A stretch of 64,000 nucleotides of DNA from contig JANAVB010029819.1 of assembly GCA_029216955.1 (NCBI GenBank), positions 29,685,435 to 29,749,434 on the forward strand, given 5' to 3'. The stretch is from Iris pallida (Eukaryota > Streptophyta > Magnoliopsida > Asparagales > Iridaceae). Made by a program: the position numbers and the translations under genes. Below, in pieces: positions 21,102-33,326 of the stretch. Positions within the stretch are counted from its first letter, which is position 1; each line of letters begins with the position of its first letter. The notes beneath the pieces are model-generated. The model worked only from the letters and a program-made list of their open reading frames with translations. It was not told where the DNA came from and ran no database searches.

Positions 21102-22544
21102 TGTCACGATTCGTACCCAGTGTAGGGGCACGAGAAGTGGGTACGTCCAGCCTACGCTGCAGTGTCCGTGGTAGAACGCTGTCCTAGGTTACTATCTAAT
21201 CAACAACTCATGCAATTATATAATATACTTGTCAAATCTCAACTCCGAACAGAGGACAAGTATAGATATAATAAAATCTCAATCACAGTCTAAGAACGAT
21301 AAGTTAACACAGAAGTTTATAACTAAAGACTAAACAACAACAAATATCAACTACTAAATAATAATATCTCAAACAAACTCAAATACGAACTCATATCTCA
21401 AGTTATTACAATTCAAGTTCTAAAACATGAAAACTAAACCAAGTCTACTAGCTAGTCTCCCGATCACTCCTGAGTGTCGGGGCCAAAGGTAGCTAAGCCA
21501 TCTCCTGCTCCAAGGCATGTAGGGAAAATGTCCTCAGGGCAATCACCTGTAATATTTTTAACAGGTCCAGTCAGGACAGGAACGAGCACAACTCATCTAA
21601 AAATCTCAAGTAAATGACAAAGAACTATAAAGCAGTTATAGACAGTTATATTGATGAACATGGCAGTTTATACGAGTAATGATATAGAGAAACAGTTAAG
21701 GTACAAAGAATGTAAGGTAACTAAACAAGAGAAGAAACATGGCAAGAAAGACTGTAAAATAAGATCTAGCTAAACTAGAGTAACATGATAAGTCCAGACA
21801 GTACAATGTAAGTCGAGTAAAATCCCAATGTGAGTCTAATACAAGATGAGTCGAATGTGATTCCAGTACAGTATGAGTCGAATATGATTCTAATTATTGT
21901 TCTAATAAGGTGATTCGAATAAAGTGGTACGAATAATGATTCACATGATGTTCTAACAATGATTCGAATTAATTCTCCAAGTGTGCTTTAAAATACTGAG
22001 ATCGACATGTAAATGGCTGTAGGTAATACGGCACACCACACACTGATCAGGTGAGGGATGGCTATCGTTCGAATATCATTCACAGAGGGATGATTCGAAT
22101 AGGAAGATATGTATACATGTCTAATCAGTATTTCCCTGTCCAGTCTAATACAAATGAATCCATAATCCAATCATAAGACGAATACAAGTCCAACTAGCAC
22201 ATGAAGATGCGAATAGGTGGTTCGAATAGTTCGAATGGTGATTCGAATAATAGAGGCAAGACGAGTAAAGTATGTGTGTCGTATATATGAATTCAGTAAT
22301 AACAATACGTGTTTGTAATAAGAATCAAATAGAACTAACTAGAACTGAAGTACAGTAATTGACAAGTAAATGAAAGAACTATCAGAGAATGTACTCGCCT
22401 GATACTCTGAAAAGAGTAGTATAATATCAGATGTCTGCACCGGAGTCACAATGTCCTAAATAGAGCAGTATGGGTTATGATGTATTTAAAATAAGGTAAA
22501 TGAAGTTTACGATGCAATCTACATGATTTCTAGGCCAATCTAGG

Positions 22545-22705
22545 TCAAAGTCAAACTTGGTTAACTCTGGGTCAAACTAGGTCAAACTTTTAGAGTTTTG
22601 GGTTAACTCTAGTCAGGCTAGGTCAATTGGTCATATTTAGGCTTAATGTTGACTTTTGGTCAACTCTAGTCAATCTCGAATTATTGGGTCAAACCTTGGT
22701 CAATT
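22545..22705 (-). promoter_or_regulatory. W-box cluster in solo LTR 1
   Basis: About nine GTCAA words (TTGAC on the minus strand) in 160 bp. TTGAC is the core of the WRKY-factor W-box. Confidence 0.5.
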
Positions 22706-23225
22706 TTAGGGTTAACTTAAGGTAGTACCCATACTTTGGTAGTCACTAGCCTCATGCCCTAGCCTTAGTGTTATTTTTTGGACATTATGGTATCACACTA
22801 TATCCTAGTATGAACTACTAACATACCCATTACATATCTTGTCATACCGGAGTTATCTACCCCAATTAGGCCTAATGCCCCTTTTACAAGGCATGTGCCA
22901 ATACCTTGGCATCCCCCAATCCTATACCTTACCTATACCCATCTATATATAAGCCATTTGTATATTTCTAATTATGAAATCCTCTATTCCCTTATACATC
23001 CTAGTCCTACATATATAGGGTATGCTTCTTTATATTCAACCTTATCCATTGCCATCCACCTTATACTCTAGATATTGCATATAATACCTAACCCTATAGT
23101 ATATGTACATGTGAATACCATACCCCATATTATCCCTATAGCTTATAATATGACACCATCCAACCACTAACAACCACCATACTAATTGCCAAGTCCATTA
23201 CTGGACTGAACATTAAAGCCTCACT

Positions 23226-23237
23226 TATATATATATA

Positions 23238-23313
<76 letters not shown>

Positions 23314-23318
23314 CATAT

Positions 23319-23353
<35 letters not shown>

Positions 23354-23371
23354 TTTTTTATATATATATAC

Positions 23372-23455
<84 letters not shown>
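23226..23455. repeat. TA microsatellite in solo LTR 1
   Basis: About 230 bp of near-pure TA, broken by short TTTATATA and CATATAC interruptions. Confidence 0.98.
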
Positions 23456-23456
<1 letters not shown>

Positions 23457-25914
23457 ATATACATGTAACTCATAAAAACATACGGCATTCATGTATCCAC
23501 ATATACTCTTCACTCTAATCCCTCACAACTGACATATGAACTAACACTCCAATTCCTAATGCACATGATACCTACATGACACCAGCACTCACTCATATCC
23601 TAAAGACACTCAAAACACACACACACGCACAAGCCTGATGCCTTATACTTGCACTAGTGCACAGGCCAATATGGCCTGTGCTGCTGCCACAAGAGGGCAG
23701 CCTACTGCCACTGCAATGCAGGGCCAACACCTACCTGCAGGGAGAGTACTCTCCTCTTATGCTACTGATGCAATGCTACTGCTAATCCTACTGCTGCTGA
23801 CCATCTCTAACACAACCTCACATACATCTAAACCTATTGGTCTCATAACCACCTACACATCCTAATTCGAAAACCTCTGATACTCAAACCAACTAACTCT
23901 CAAACCTCACTCACTCACTCACTCACTCATAGCTGATACAAAGGCAGCCCTAACCTACATGCACTCTCTAGCCCATACCACACATCAACCCTATATTGAT
24001 TACTCCCATATCAATCTCAGTTAAAAATCAAAACCCCCAATTCTCCTAATACCAAAAATTGAAATAAATAATTCAAATCCTAACTGGGAATCAAAACATC
24101 AATAGCAATGAATATATCAAATTTAGACCCAAAAAAATCCTATTCGAAAACCCAACAATCATAAAAACCAAACTAGAATACAAAACTAATCTCAGGTAAT
24201 AAGGATTGAACTCATTTTCGAATCCCTGATTTGAAGTATCGAAAAACCCAAGTTCGAACCCAAAAATGCATTTTGAAAACCAAACAACACTCGAATTAAA
24301 GGAGGAAAATATATAACAAAAGGGGGGTCTGTGTGTGATACTCACACGAGTCCATGGGTCCAAAATCGTGTCAAAAAAGTGTCAAAATCAAGTGTCAGTG
24401 AAATAATACAGTGCAGTGAAAGAGGGGGCTCCTGTACGTGTGTTGAGCCCTCTAGGACACGACACACGAACCCACAAGTGTCGTACACGTGTCCACGGTT
24501 AGTCTAGGTCTAGGGCTAGGTCCTAAGGTGCCTGCATGAACCCCAAGATGTGTCGTATCCAAGTTTTAAAGTGGTATCAGTAGTCGATTTTCGTGTGTGC
24601 AGTGACAGAGGAGAATCAGTGCAGCCTCAATTCCTTTGCGCACAGTCGACGAGGACCCACAAAATTTTATGGGTGTGATGTCAGACACTAGGCCCACGTG
24701 TCTACCAAGTTTCATGGCACATGGTGCCGTGTCGTGTCCGCTAGGACACTCGAACAGTAGGGAAGCCGTACGAGCCCCGTGTGGTGTCTCGTGCTACATG
24801 TCCATACCCTAAAACAGTATCCAAACCTGCCTAAAATCGACTGTCAATCAGGGTTGTAATATACACATATTAGGCTACACAAACATGTAATTAGTTTTGA
24901 AAATTACTAAACTAAATTCCTATGTGGCATTTCACCAAACACTTCTTTAAAAATACCAACATGTGTCCGATACGGATATGAAATGGACACGAGATCCTAC
25001 AAAACTTTGGCTACACCTAGGGGAACCCTGAATGAATGCATCTATGGGAAGAAATCAGGAATTTATTAGGGTTTGTAGGATTTTACCTATTGAGAGTTCA
25101 AACTCACTGTAAAGAGCCTCGACTTGACGTCTTCCTCTATTTGTTACAGTTCAAACGTCCTCCAACCTTGCTAGCAAGCCTCCATAAGTCTTCTGTACTG
25201 TTGGGGATGATGATGCAATTTATTTGACTCAATTCGGACTCAATTTGGATTAAATGGAAGAAGTTTAGGGAAGAACAAATTAGGGTTCTTTCTAGATATT
25301 AAAAGGAGGCAATGGCTCTTAAGTGTGACACTTATAGGAGGGTGGGCTTGTATGGCTGGCCACTGGATGAATTAGGATTAGTTTAGATGTAGTTGAGTGG
25401 CTAGGGCTTGTCTACCCAATTCTAAGCCTTCCTATTGGTTCAAGGCTTTCTTTTTCACAAATATCCTAAGGAAAATATCCTACTACAATAATATCTAGAT
25501 ATTACTAACCTTGGCACTTAGTAGGAATGTTCTAACCATGATTCTAACCTCAAGACTAATCTAGGTTAGGTTAAACTTCTAGGTTAGTCTCTAACAATTT
25601 AATTAGCACAATATTTAATTAATCAAAAATACAATTTCACAAAATTATCAAAATAACCAAAATACCCCTAGGCTAAAAAGTAGTAATATGATATTCTAAT
25701 CACATGACTAGGCTTCCTTGGTCATGGTTAGTCTCTAGGCTTAACAAAACTAGGGTTTAACTAGTTAACCATCAAAATCACCATTCAACATTTTAAATAC
25801 TTTTAAATTAATTAAAAATCACTAAAAATCACAATATGATTTAAATATCATAATTAAATGATTATAATAACAAAATTTCAAAATTACCCTTATTTCTGAA
25901 AAGTGGGTCTTACA

Positions 25915-26966
25915 GAATTTATCGATAATGTGATAGGTGAGAAGGACAAGAGGGGCAATTTCCCTCGTACGGAGCTACCCTTCCATTACCTAATGGGGTG
26001 GCTGATTCTGCACCACCCGAACATAATAACTCCTGGGTCGGCCGAGGAGCATGAGGAAGGTGACGCTTTTATCCATCGCTTCTACATGCGAAAGTGGTTG
26101 CATACAGGGGTACCCATTTGTAGGAGGGTTCTGTCTTATCTCCAAGGAAGGGAGATTATCAAGGTTGCCCCAACCTTTGATGGTTGTGAGGCGGATGAGG
26201 AGCGGGAAGATGCCGGCAAAGATATAATTTTTTGGTGCCATGGGTGTTCCACTAGTTGTAGAGCATCCGGCCTTCACACCTTGTGTATCGGAATCGAAAT
26301 TGCTGCTACTTGGAGCCATATTTGCCCAGTCGCTTTGCATGCTAATTCGGCTATACCCAACGAATGTTGAAAAACCCCAGTAGCTCTCTGGGATTCATCG
26401 GAAGTTTACTGGATGGTGCCCGGGGATGGCAATATTACAATGTCGGGTGCACGGATGTGCGATTCACGCTGCAGGTCCGTAACCCCAAGCCACATATATT
26501 GTATTCCGTCGAGAAGTTTTACTGCAAGATGAATACCATTTCCATTGGATTTGACCGGGAGACTAGTTTCATTGCTGGTACGCATCTCGAGGCTTCGAAA
26601 GGCATTCTAGCGACGACTCGAGCTTATCATCCTCCTGAAGTAACAGCATACAGGACTGCCCCCGTGGAACCGGCAGGAAGCTCTCAGGAGGATCCCTCGG
26701 CCAGACCATCAAAAAGATGTGCCCTAACGAAGGCAGATTCATCTGACCCAAAGAGGCCCAAGAAGGACTTAGCTACACAGGTGCGGCCTTCGGCGGCTCC
26801 TACAGAACTAGCTCCTACAGTGGTATGTGCATTGTCATCAGTCTGGTTCGGTTCTTTCCTCTTTCGCTTATATGTCTTTTCTTTTGCAGGAGAAGAGGAA
26901 ACCTCGGTCGTCGAAACCGGGCCCAAGTTAGCCGAAGGAAGTGGCAATCTCGCCTGATAAGCGTCT
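25915..26966 (+). pseudogene. Element B antisense gene, part 2
   Basis: Continues part 1 in frame: EFIDNVIGEKDKRGNF, LPFHYLMGWLILHHPNI and FIHRFYMRKWLHTGVP are all typical of the second half of the mobile-domain region. A frame change occurs near 26340. The following frame has DGNITMSGARMCDSRC-like and SKRCALTKADSSDPKRPKK blocks, the last being lysine-rich and nuclear-signal-like. An intron is predicted at 26823-26889. After splicing, the frame reads EKRKPRSSKPGPS, a stop, PKEVAISPDKR and runs into part 3 across solo LTR 2. The split at one copy of the target duplication is exact. Confidence 0.7.
26823..26889 (+). other. Probable spliceosomal intron in B's antisense gene
   Basis: Donor GTATGTGC at 26823, acceptor CTTTTGCAG ending at 26889, 67 bp, T-rich 3' half. 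Removing it shifts the reading into the exact frame used by part 3 (PDKR then VPPIVSSPVEE). Confidence 0.75.
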
Positions 26967-27891
26967 TGTAACACCCAGTTTCTGGAATGAGGGTATTTTT
27001 AAAATTTTGTATTTATAATTATTATTTATTTGTATTAAACTCACATTATGATTCTGGTAATTTTTAATCAATTTAAAACTGTTTTAAGTCATAGCTTGTG
27101 ATTTTGATGCCTTGCTACTGTAACCTGAGAGACTGTCTGACCTAGAGCCTGACCATGTCATTAGGATAATTTATTTCTACTTTTGAGCATGATGGGTATT
27201 TTGGTCATTTGGCCTCCTTGAATTATTTTATGAATTATTACATTAGTGATTGTTAATTTGACTTTTGACTAGCTGTGACTTAAGGGACTGTCCTAGATTT
27301 TGACCTTGACTTTGGTGACTTAGTTAACATGGTATGGACCCAAATCTAACTCAAGTTGGTCTTGGTTGACTTAAGTTAGCTAAGTTTCATGAAGAGAATA
27401 GGTGAATTTTTGCATTGGACCAAAGGCTAAGGACTTGAGCTAGTTAGCTAGTGCAACTTAGTCCATAGCCTATTAGTGAAACCCTAACCCTAATTCTTTC
27501 CTTTATGACCAGCCACTAGGTCATCCCCTTCCCTATAAATAATCTCCTCCTTGTTCTTGCCTCTTATTATTTTTTTCAAGCTTTGAAGAAAGAGGTAAAG
27601 AGCCATTCCATAACTTTTTCATTTCAACTCCTTTTTAACTCTAGTCTTTTACAATTATGACCTAATTATTGTTTGTTTACTATTGGTGGAGAGTAATCCC
27701 AGATTTTGAGTAATTTGGGAATCCGAGCTAGCAAGGAAGAACACTTCATTTTGGGGCTTTTTCTTGCTAATTGTACCTATAGGTAAAATCCCTTAAATTG
27801 TATTAATATTTCATTTTCTTTGCATTTAGGGCTAGATCTAGGAGTCCCCTAGTTGTCCCTGAAGTTTTGGGTCAATTTTGTGTCCGTTTGG

Positions 27892-28075
27892 TGTCCGTAT
27901 CGGACACGTGTCATAAGTGTAGTGTAGGTGTTTGATTAAATGCCTCTAAGGATTTTATTTTCGATTTTTGCTAAACTAATTGCATGAAGTTGTTGATCTA
28001 TATGTGTATACTAATTTTTGTGAAGATTGAGTAGGTTTTCGTGTCGTGTCGTGTCAGAACGAGGACACGAACACG
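27892..28075 (+). promoter_or_regulatory. GTGTC/GACAC palindrome-rich block in solo LTR 2
   Basis: Contains TGTCCG-TAT-CGGACA (27892-27906), the 10-bp palindrome GACACGTGTC with a CACGTG G-box (27903-27912), and a run of CGTGT units near 28040. Confidence 0.55.
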
Positions 28076-28889
28076 CACGCAGCAGGCTGCGCTCAGTGCC
28101 CTGCTGCTCGGGCACTGTACCGGACTCGACACTGTACTTCTTGACACAAAATTTTGGACACACCTAGAACACATGACTGACACAACACATACAAATTTTG
28201 GGATGATTTCATGAGGGGTTTGGGAGAAATCCCACCCGTACAGGTTTTGTACTGACACTGTGCGTGCACAAAATCGCGTCTGATACGTGTTGATTTCTTT
28301 GGACTCGACTTAAGTGGACACGATACAGACACTTGTTCACGAAGCCCTACTATGGGCGAACCCATATGCATGAGCTCGACCCACCTCGAGCACTGTGTCG
28401 AGCCCACGAAGGCTCGACATGGCTGCACGATGAGAAATTTTTTCCAGTTTTCTAAAATTTTGAATATTAGTTTTGGACACTACGTGTCCTAATTTTTGGA
28501 CCCGAGGGATTCTCCATGGACACGAGGGGCATGTCCCCATGTCTGTACCCCACTGGCACACAAATTTTATTGGGTTTTTGATTTGGTTTTTGGTTTGAAA
28601 AGGGGGTTTTTCCTGATACTTGTTCACTGTTGATTTCTACTGAGTTCATTTGTGATTTAACCTGTTTTGTGTGTTTTAAATCGATTGGTTGTACACCTAT
28701 ATTCGTATCAGGGATTAACCTACATGCTAGGTTATGATGGCATAGGAATTTCAGTTTGAATTGCAAATGGGGCTGTGGATTTCCATTTACTGATACACTG
28801 TTTCTTTACATTTTCCAGTTTGATTAAATCTGAGTTTTCCCCCTTCTCTTTCCTTTTGTTTTCATGAATGGTACGTTATAGTATCCTAA

Positions 28890-28891
<2 letters not shown>

Positions 28892-28934
<43 letters not shown>

Positions 28935-28957
28935 TATATATATATATTGTAATATAG
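28892..28957. repeat. TA microsatellite in solo LTR 2
   Basis: A TA run with one AAATATATA interruption, at the LTR position equivalent to those in solo LTRs 1 and 3. Confidence 0.97.
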
Positions 28958-30159
28958 GCATTGAATGTATGTATATATATTGTGGGTTAGTGTCATGAGT
29001 TGCAATGTAGGAATATGTGTACTTTGAATCTTTGATAGGCTTATGATGTTAGTAGACTGTGGGTATCTTAATTGTCTTAGTGTGTTTAGGTTGAGTAGTA
29101 GTTGGGAAGTAGATGTCAATAGCAGTAGGCAGGGAGCTTAGGGTAGCCTTGGCTTGCATTGCAGTTGCAGCAGCTGGAAATGCTCTGCTTGGCTTACAGA
29201 GCAGTAGCTAGCATTAGGAGCAGCACCTGCATTTATAGGAGGGGCACCATTGGCCTTGCATTGCAGTGGCAGTGGGCTTCCACTTATTGGCAGTAAACCC
29301 CTATGTTCCTGCAGGTGATGTGCACATGTATGATACATGGTTGAGAGTGTATGTGTTGAGGAATAGGTGATTGTATAGGTTATTATAGAGTAAGTTATCT
29401 GTGATGGTTAAGTAGCATTAGGAAGAAAGGGTAAGGTGAGTGTATACATGTATGAGTGAACTTTGAGCTGTGTTTTGAGTGAATGTGAGGATAGAGGATA
29501 TGTCAGATTGTTAGTGTGTTTAGAAGGGTGATAGAGTATTCTGTGAAATGGTTATTGCCATGGAAGGGGTTAGTCTTGGGTTAGTTAGCTTGACCCACAT
29601 CATTAATGTCTGATATCATGTAGCCTATAGTAGCACTGTATACATATATATGTATACATGATGACAGTAGGCATGCATATATAGGTTCATTACACTGTGA
29701 CTTGTGCACATTGCAAATCTGGAAACTGAGAACACTGTCACTCAAGCACTCACTCACTCACTCCTTACACACATGTATGCCTAACTGAACATAATATAAG
29801 CACAGCCACACTATCCACATTACACTAATTTCAGATTTTTGTAAACACTGATTTCCCTATGTGCTCTACACACACAACACTGTTTACCTATTACACTATT
29901 GACACACACTGCTATACACATTCACACTCACTAATCCCATGTCTACTGTCCAGTTTTACTTACACACACTCGTAGCAATGCCATGTAATGTGTGAACCCA
30001 TGCCATGTGTAATATGCCTAGTGATCTAAACTAATATGGGCATGTGTAGATATGAGTAGACATGTGCACTCTATGTGAATGTTGCCTAATGTATATCCTA
30101 TGATACTAATTTATGCATGCTACATAGATTGGATGTTTGTTGGCTTGTATGGACTTGGA

Positions 30160-30295
30160 ATGGTTTTTTTGACCTAGTTGACTAGAGTATTGACTTGGGT
30201 TGACCCAGAGCTGACCAAGTTGGACTTAGACCTAGTTTGACCTAGACAGTTGACCAGGGTTGACTTAGAGTTGACTTTAACCAAGATTGACCTAG
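30160..30295 (+). promoter_or_regulatory. W-box cluster in solo LTR 2
   Basis: Nine TTGAC words in about 130 bp, most followed by C or T, as in the W-box TTGACY. Confidence 0.5.
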
Positions 30296-31683
30296 AAATC
30301 ATATATATTGCATCGTAGCTTTCATTTTCCTTGTATTGAACATGTCATAACCCATATTACTCTGTTTAGGACATTGCGACTCTGGTGCCGACATCTGATA
30401 TTACACTACTCTTTTCAGAGTATCAGGCGAGTACATTCTCTGATAGTTCTTCCATTTACTTGTCATTTACTGTACTTAAGTTGTAGCTAGTTCTATTTGA
30501 TTCTATATTACAAACACGATTTGATATTACTGGATCCATTTTATGCGACACTCACTTATTCGTGTCTGGCCTCTATTTCTGGAACCACCTACTAGAATCA
30601 CCCTGGAACCATTTACTGGAACCATTCGTGTACTGGCTGGAGTTATACCTATTTTCGTGTCGGGTTATGGATTCACTTGTACTTGCTGGACGGGAAAATA
30701 TTGGAATAGGCATGTGAACATATCCAAATACTGGAACCACTCCCTTGGAATTATACTGGAACGATAGCCATCCCACACTTGGCCGAGTGTGCGGTGTGCC
30801 GTATTACCTACAGTCGTTCATATGTTGATCCCGATATTTTAAAATACACTGTTAGAATATAGGCTGGACTCACCCTGGAATCTTTGATCACTGACTGGAC
30901 TCACCTTATACCAGACTCATCTCGTGCTGGAATCATCTAGTATTAGATTATATTGTCTGGCCTCACACATGACTCTTATTATACTATCTGGACTTATATC
31001 ATGCTACTCTAGTTCAGCTAGATTATATTTACAGTCTTCATTGCCATGTTTCTCTTCTTGTTTAGTTACTTTCCTTTCCTTGTACCTTAACTGTTCTCTA
31101 TATCATTACCTGTATAAAACTGTCATAATTCATCAATATAACTGTCTATAACTAATTTATAATTCTCTATCATTTATTTGGGATTCTTGATGAATTGTAC
31201 TCGTTCCTGTCCTGACTGGACCTGTTGAAAATATTACAGATGATTGGCCTGAGGACATTTGCCCTACTTGCCTTGGAGTAGGAGATGGCTTAGCTACGTT
31301 TGGCCCCGACACTCAGGAGTGATCGGAAGACTAGATAGTAGACTTGGTTTAGTTTTTATGTTTTAAAACTTCAATTGATAACTTGAGATACGAGTTTGTA
31401 TTTGAGTTTGTTTGAGATATTATTATTTGGTAGTTTATAAATGTTGTTGTTTAGTCTTTAGTTATAAACTTCTGAGTTATCTTATCGTGCTTAGACTGTG
31501 TTTGAGATTTCATTATATCTATACTTGTCCTCCGTTCGAAGTTGATGTTTGACAAGTACATTATATAATTATATGAGTTGTTGATTAGATAGTAACCTAG
31601 GACAGCGTTCTACCGCCGACAATGCGGCGTAGGCTGGGCGTCGTTACGTACTCGTACCCTTACAGTGGGTGCGGGTCATGACA

Positions 31684-33326
31684 CGTGTCCCTCCGATCGT
31701 GTCGTCTCCTGTGGAGGAGACTTTGGATGATGTTGTCACTGTAGAAGTCTCCAGTACTTCGGGCAACGATGGAGATGATACTGCAGGTGGAGGGGCACCT
31801 GAGGATGTTAACCCCTCTCCTCGGAGAGGTAGAGCAGAGTCTTCACAAGTAGTGAAGCAATCTACTGTGAGGTCCCCCAAAACTGGCACGGGGGGCTCAA
31901 AAGAAGTTGTCAGACAAGCCCCTCCTGATGAGGAGGAAGAATGGGACTCGTCTTCCCCAGACGACATTCCTGGAGAAGATGTTGCTGGGGATGAACCCCA
32001 AATAAGAAGAGAAGAATGTGCCGAGGAGTCTGCCGCTGAACCCTCTCTTAAGGAGGCTTTGGAGAGTCCAATTTCAAAGGCTGCTCCATTGTCTAGCTCT
32101 GTTCTTGTCCCCGTGGGTGACACGACTCGCCTGCCGAGTCCAACTCCTGTCCCAAGAATTGATACTGATGAAGGGGGAGTAACTCGATTGCCGAGTCCTA
32201 CTTCGGTTTCAAGTAGGAAAGAGGCGGGAGGATCTACTCTCTCGCCCAATGCCGAAAACCCTCCGTTGATGGTAGAAGGATGCGCTCCTGCTATCGATGA
32301 TGCAGTCGAGACTGCTGTAGCAGGCTCAGCTATTGTGGGGCTGCCTGATGCCCACTTAAATAAGGGCAAGAGCCCTCTGGTGGAAGATGCACCCCTTCTC
32401 CCTCCTGCCTGGGGGAAGATATCGGGTCCGCAGGGAGGTTCAGAGATCGTGATTACCGATACTCCAGTTTCTTCTCCTGAAGATATAAGATCTGAGGCTC
32501 CTGCGAGCCAAGCGGTGACTGTGCCCTCAGCCTCTGGTGTGGGAGCTTATGCAGGAGTTGCTCCCTTGGCTCTTGTAGTGGCTCCGGCAACTCCTGCGAT
32601 GATGCCTCAAGTGCTGGCTGATACAGATAAATACGTAAGATTTATAGTCGATGTCGTCTATAAGATGTTACGAAGGAGGGTGTCAGCTGTGTTGGACGAT
32701 GGTAGAAACTTCGCGACTGTGAGGCACATGGCGCTCCCATTTATTCACCAGATTTGGAGTTACCAAGGCCATGATCATATGACCGAGATCTTGGAAGCTT
32801 CGATGACTGAGCTCGATCTTTGCCTGACAGAACTCTGGAACATTCGGCAAAACAATTTTTCTGCCTTGATCGAAGAAAAGCAAAATAAGCTGGAGGTTGC
32901 CATCGAGTCGGCTCACTCTAACACCATGGCTACCTGGGCACAAGAGATGGCTAATGCTGTAGACAAGGAGGAGAGTTTATCCTCGTCGATGGAGGAGAAG
33001 GCCAAACTGCGAGTGTCCCTGAAGGTCAACCTCGCGGAAGTTGATGCGCAGATTCGTCATCTGCAAAAACAGCGAGCCCAGCTTCTGGTGATTCCGAACA
33101 GGCATAGGCCGAACATGTCTAGCTTATGGAGGAGACTGCGAGGTGCACTCGTCACGCGGCCTTCTTGCTTCATAAGAAGGAGTTGGACGACCAGTTCGCT
33201 GTCGACCTTGCTCCTGAGGCCGGGCATGCCATGCGCCAGGAAGCTGAGTGTCACATTCTAGCGACTGTGGGGACTCGAGCTCAAGAATTGCAACGTCGGG
33301 TGGACGAGCTGGTTGCCGATCCTTAG
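31684..33326 (+). CDS. Element B antisense gene, part 3 (acidic region and coiled coil)
   Basis: A long open frame. RVPPIVSSPVEETLDDVV is followed by a Pro/Ser/Glu-rich acidic stretch of about 300 residues (two similar TRLPSPTxV units near 32125-32205), then a folded part (KYVRFIVDVVYKMLRRR, FIHQIWSYQGHDHM), then a coiled coil (MEEKAKLRVSLKVNLAEVDAQ). The frame that starts at 33126 continues the coiled coil to the stop at 33326, so one frameshift lies near 33090. A's gene ends in a similar coiled coil. No known enzyme motif is seen. The protein could bind nucleic acid or other proteins, but that is a guess. Confidence 0.65.

Larger units (their letters stand above)
21102..25914 (-). mobile_element. 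Solo LTR 1 (gypsy family T), inserted in B's antisense gene
   Basis: 4813 bp. On the minus strand it starts TGTAAGACCCACTTTTC and ends ...CGAATCGTGACA. It is flanked by exact GAATT duplications (21097-21101 and 25915-25919). Removing it restores the reading frame (LKRGLREF then IDNVIGEKDKRG). Copies 2 and 3 align with it end to end: the start, W-box cluster, TA microsatellite, GTGTC-rich block and the AACAGGTCCAGTCAGGACAGG block all recur in the same order. No gag or pol is present, so it is a solo LTR. The lineage is probably a chromovirus-like gypsy (inference from end sequences). Confidence 0.92.
26967..31683 (+). mobile_element. Solo LTR 2 (gypsy family T), opposite orientation to solo LTR 1
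   Basis: 4717 bp, starting TGTAACACCCAG and ending GGTCATGACA on the + strand. The flanking duplication is CGTCT (26962-26966) versus CGTGT (31684-31688), one mismatch. A CTATAAATAA TATA box at 27531-27540 follows a W-box-rich stretch. It aligns in inverted orientation with solo LTR 1 along its length: for example GATCGGAAGACTAG near 31321 matches its complement near 21440. Coding content is nil. Confidence 0.9.

Noticed and set aside
23226..23455. Long IYIYIY reading frames in the TA tracts
   Set aside because: They are translations of (TA)n and not genes.
21102..31683. A giant fold-back or terminal-inverted-repeat DNA transposon
   Set aside because: Each arm has TG...CA-type ends and its own 5-bp duplication, and the 1.05 kb between them is in-frame coding DNA of B. 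Two independent solo LTRs explain it.
31644..32369. Minus-strand frame of 241 codons opposite B's antisense gene
   Set aside because: It mirrors the Ser/Pro-rich coding strand. The + frame is longer, continues across introns and inserts, and has relatives.
18931..33326. A free-standing host gene interrupted by transposons
   Set aside because: It lies between the polypurine tract and hairpin array of B, inside B's LTRs and target duplications, and A and X carry relatives at the same place. It belongs to the element, though a host origin long ago is possible.
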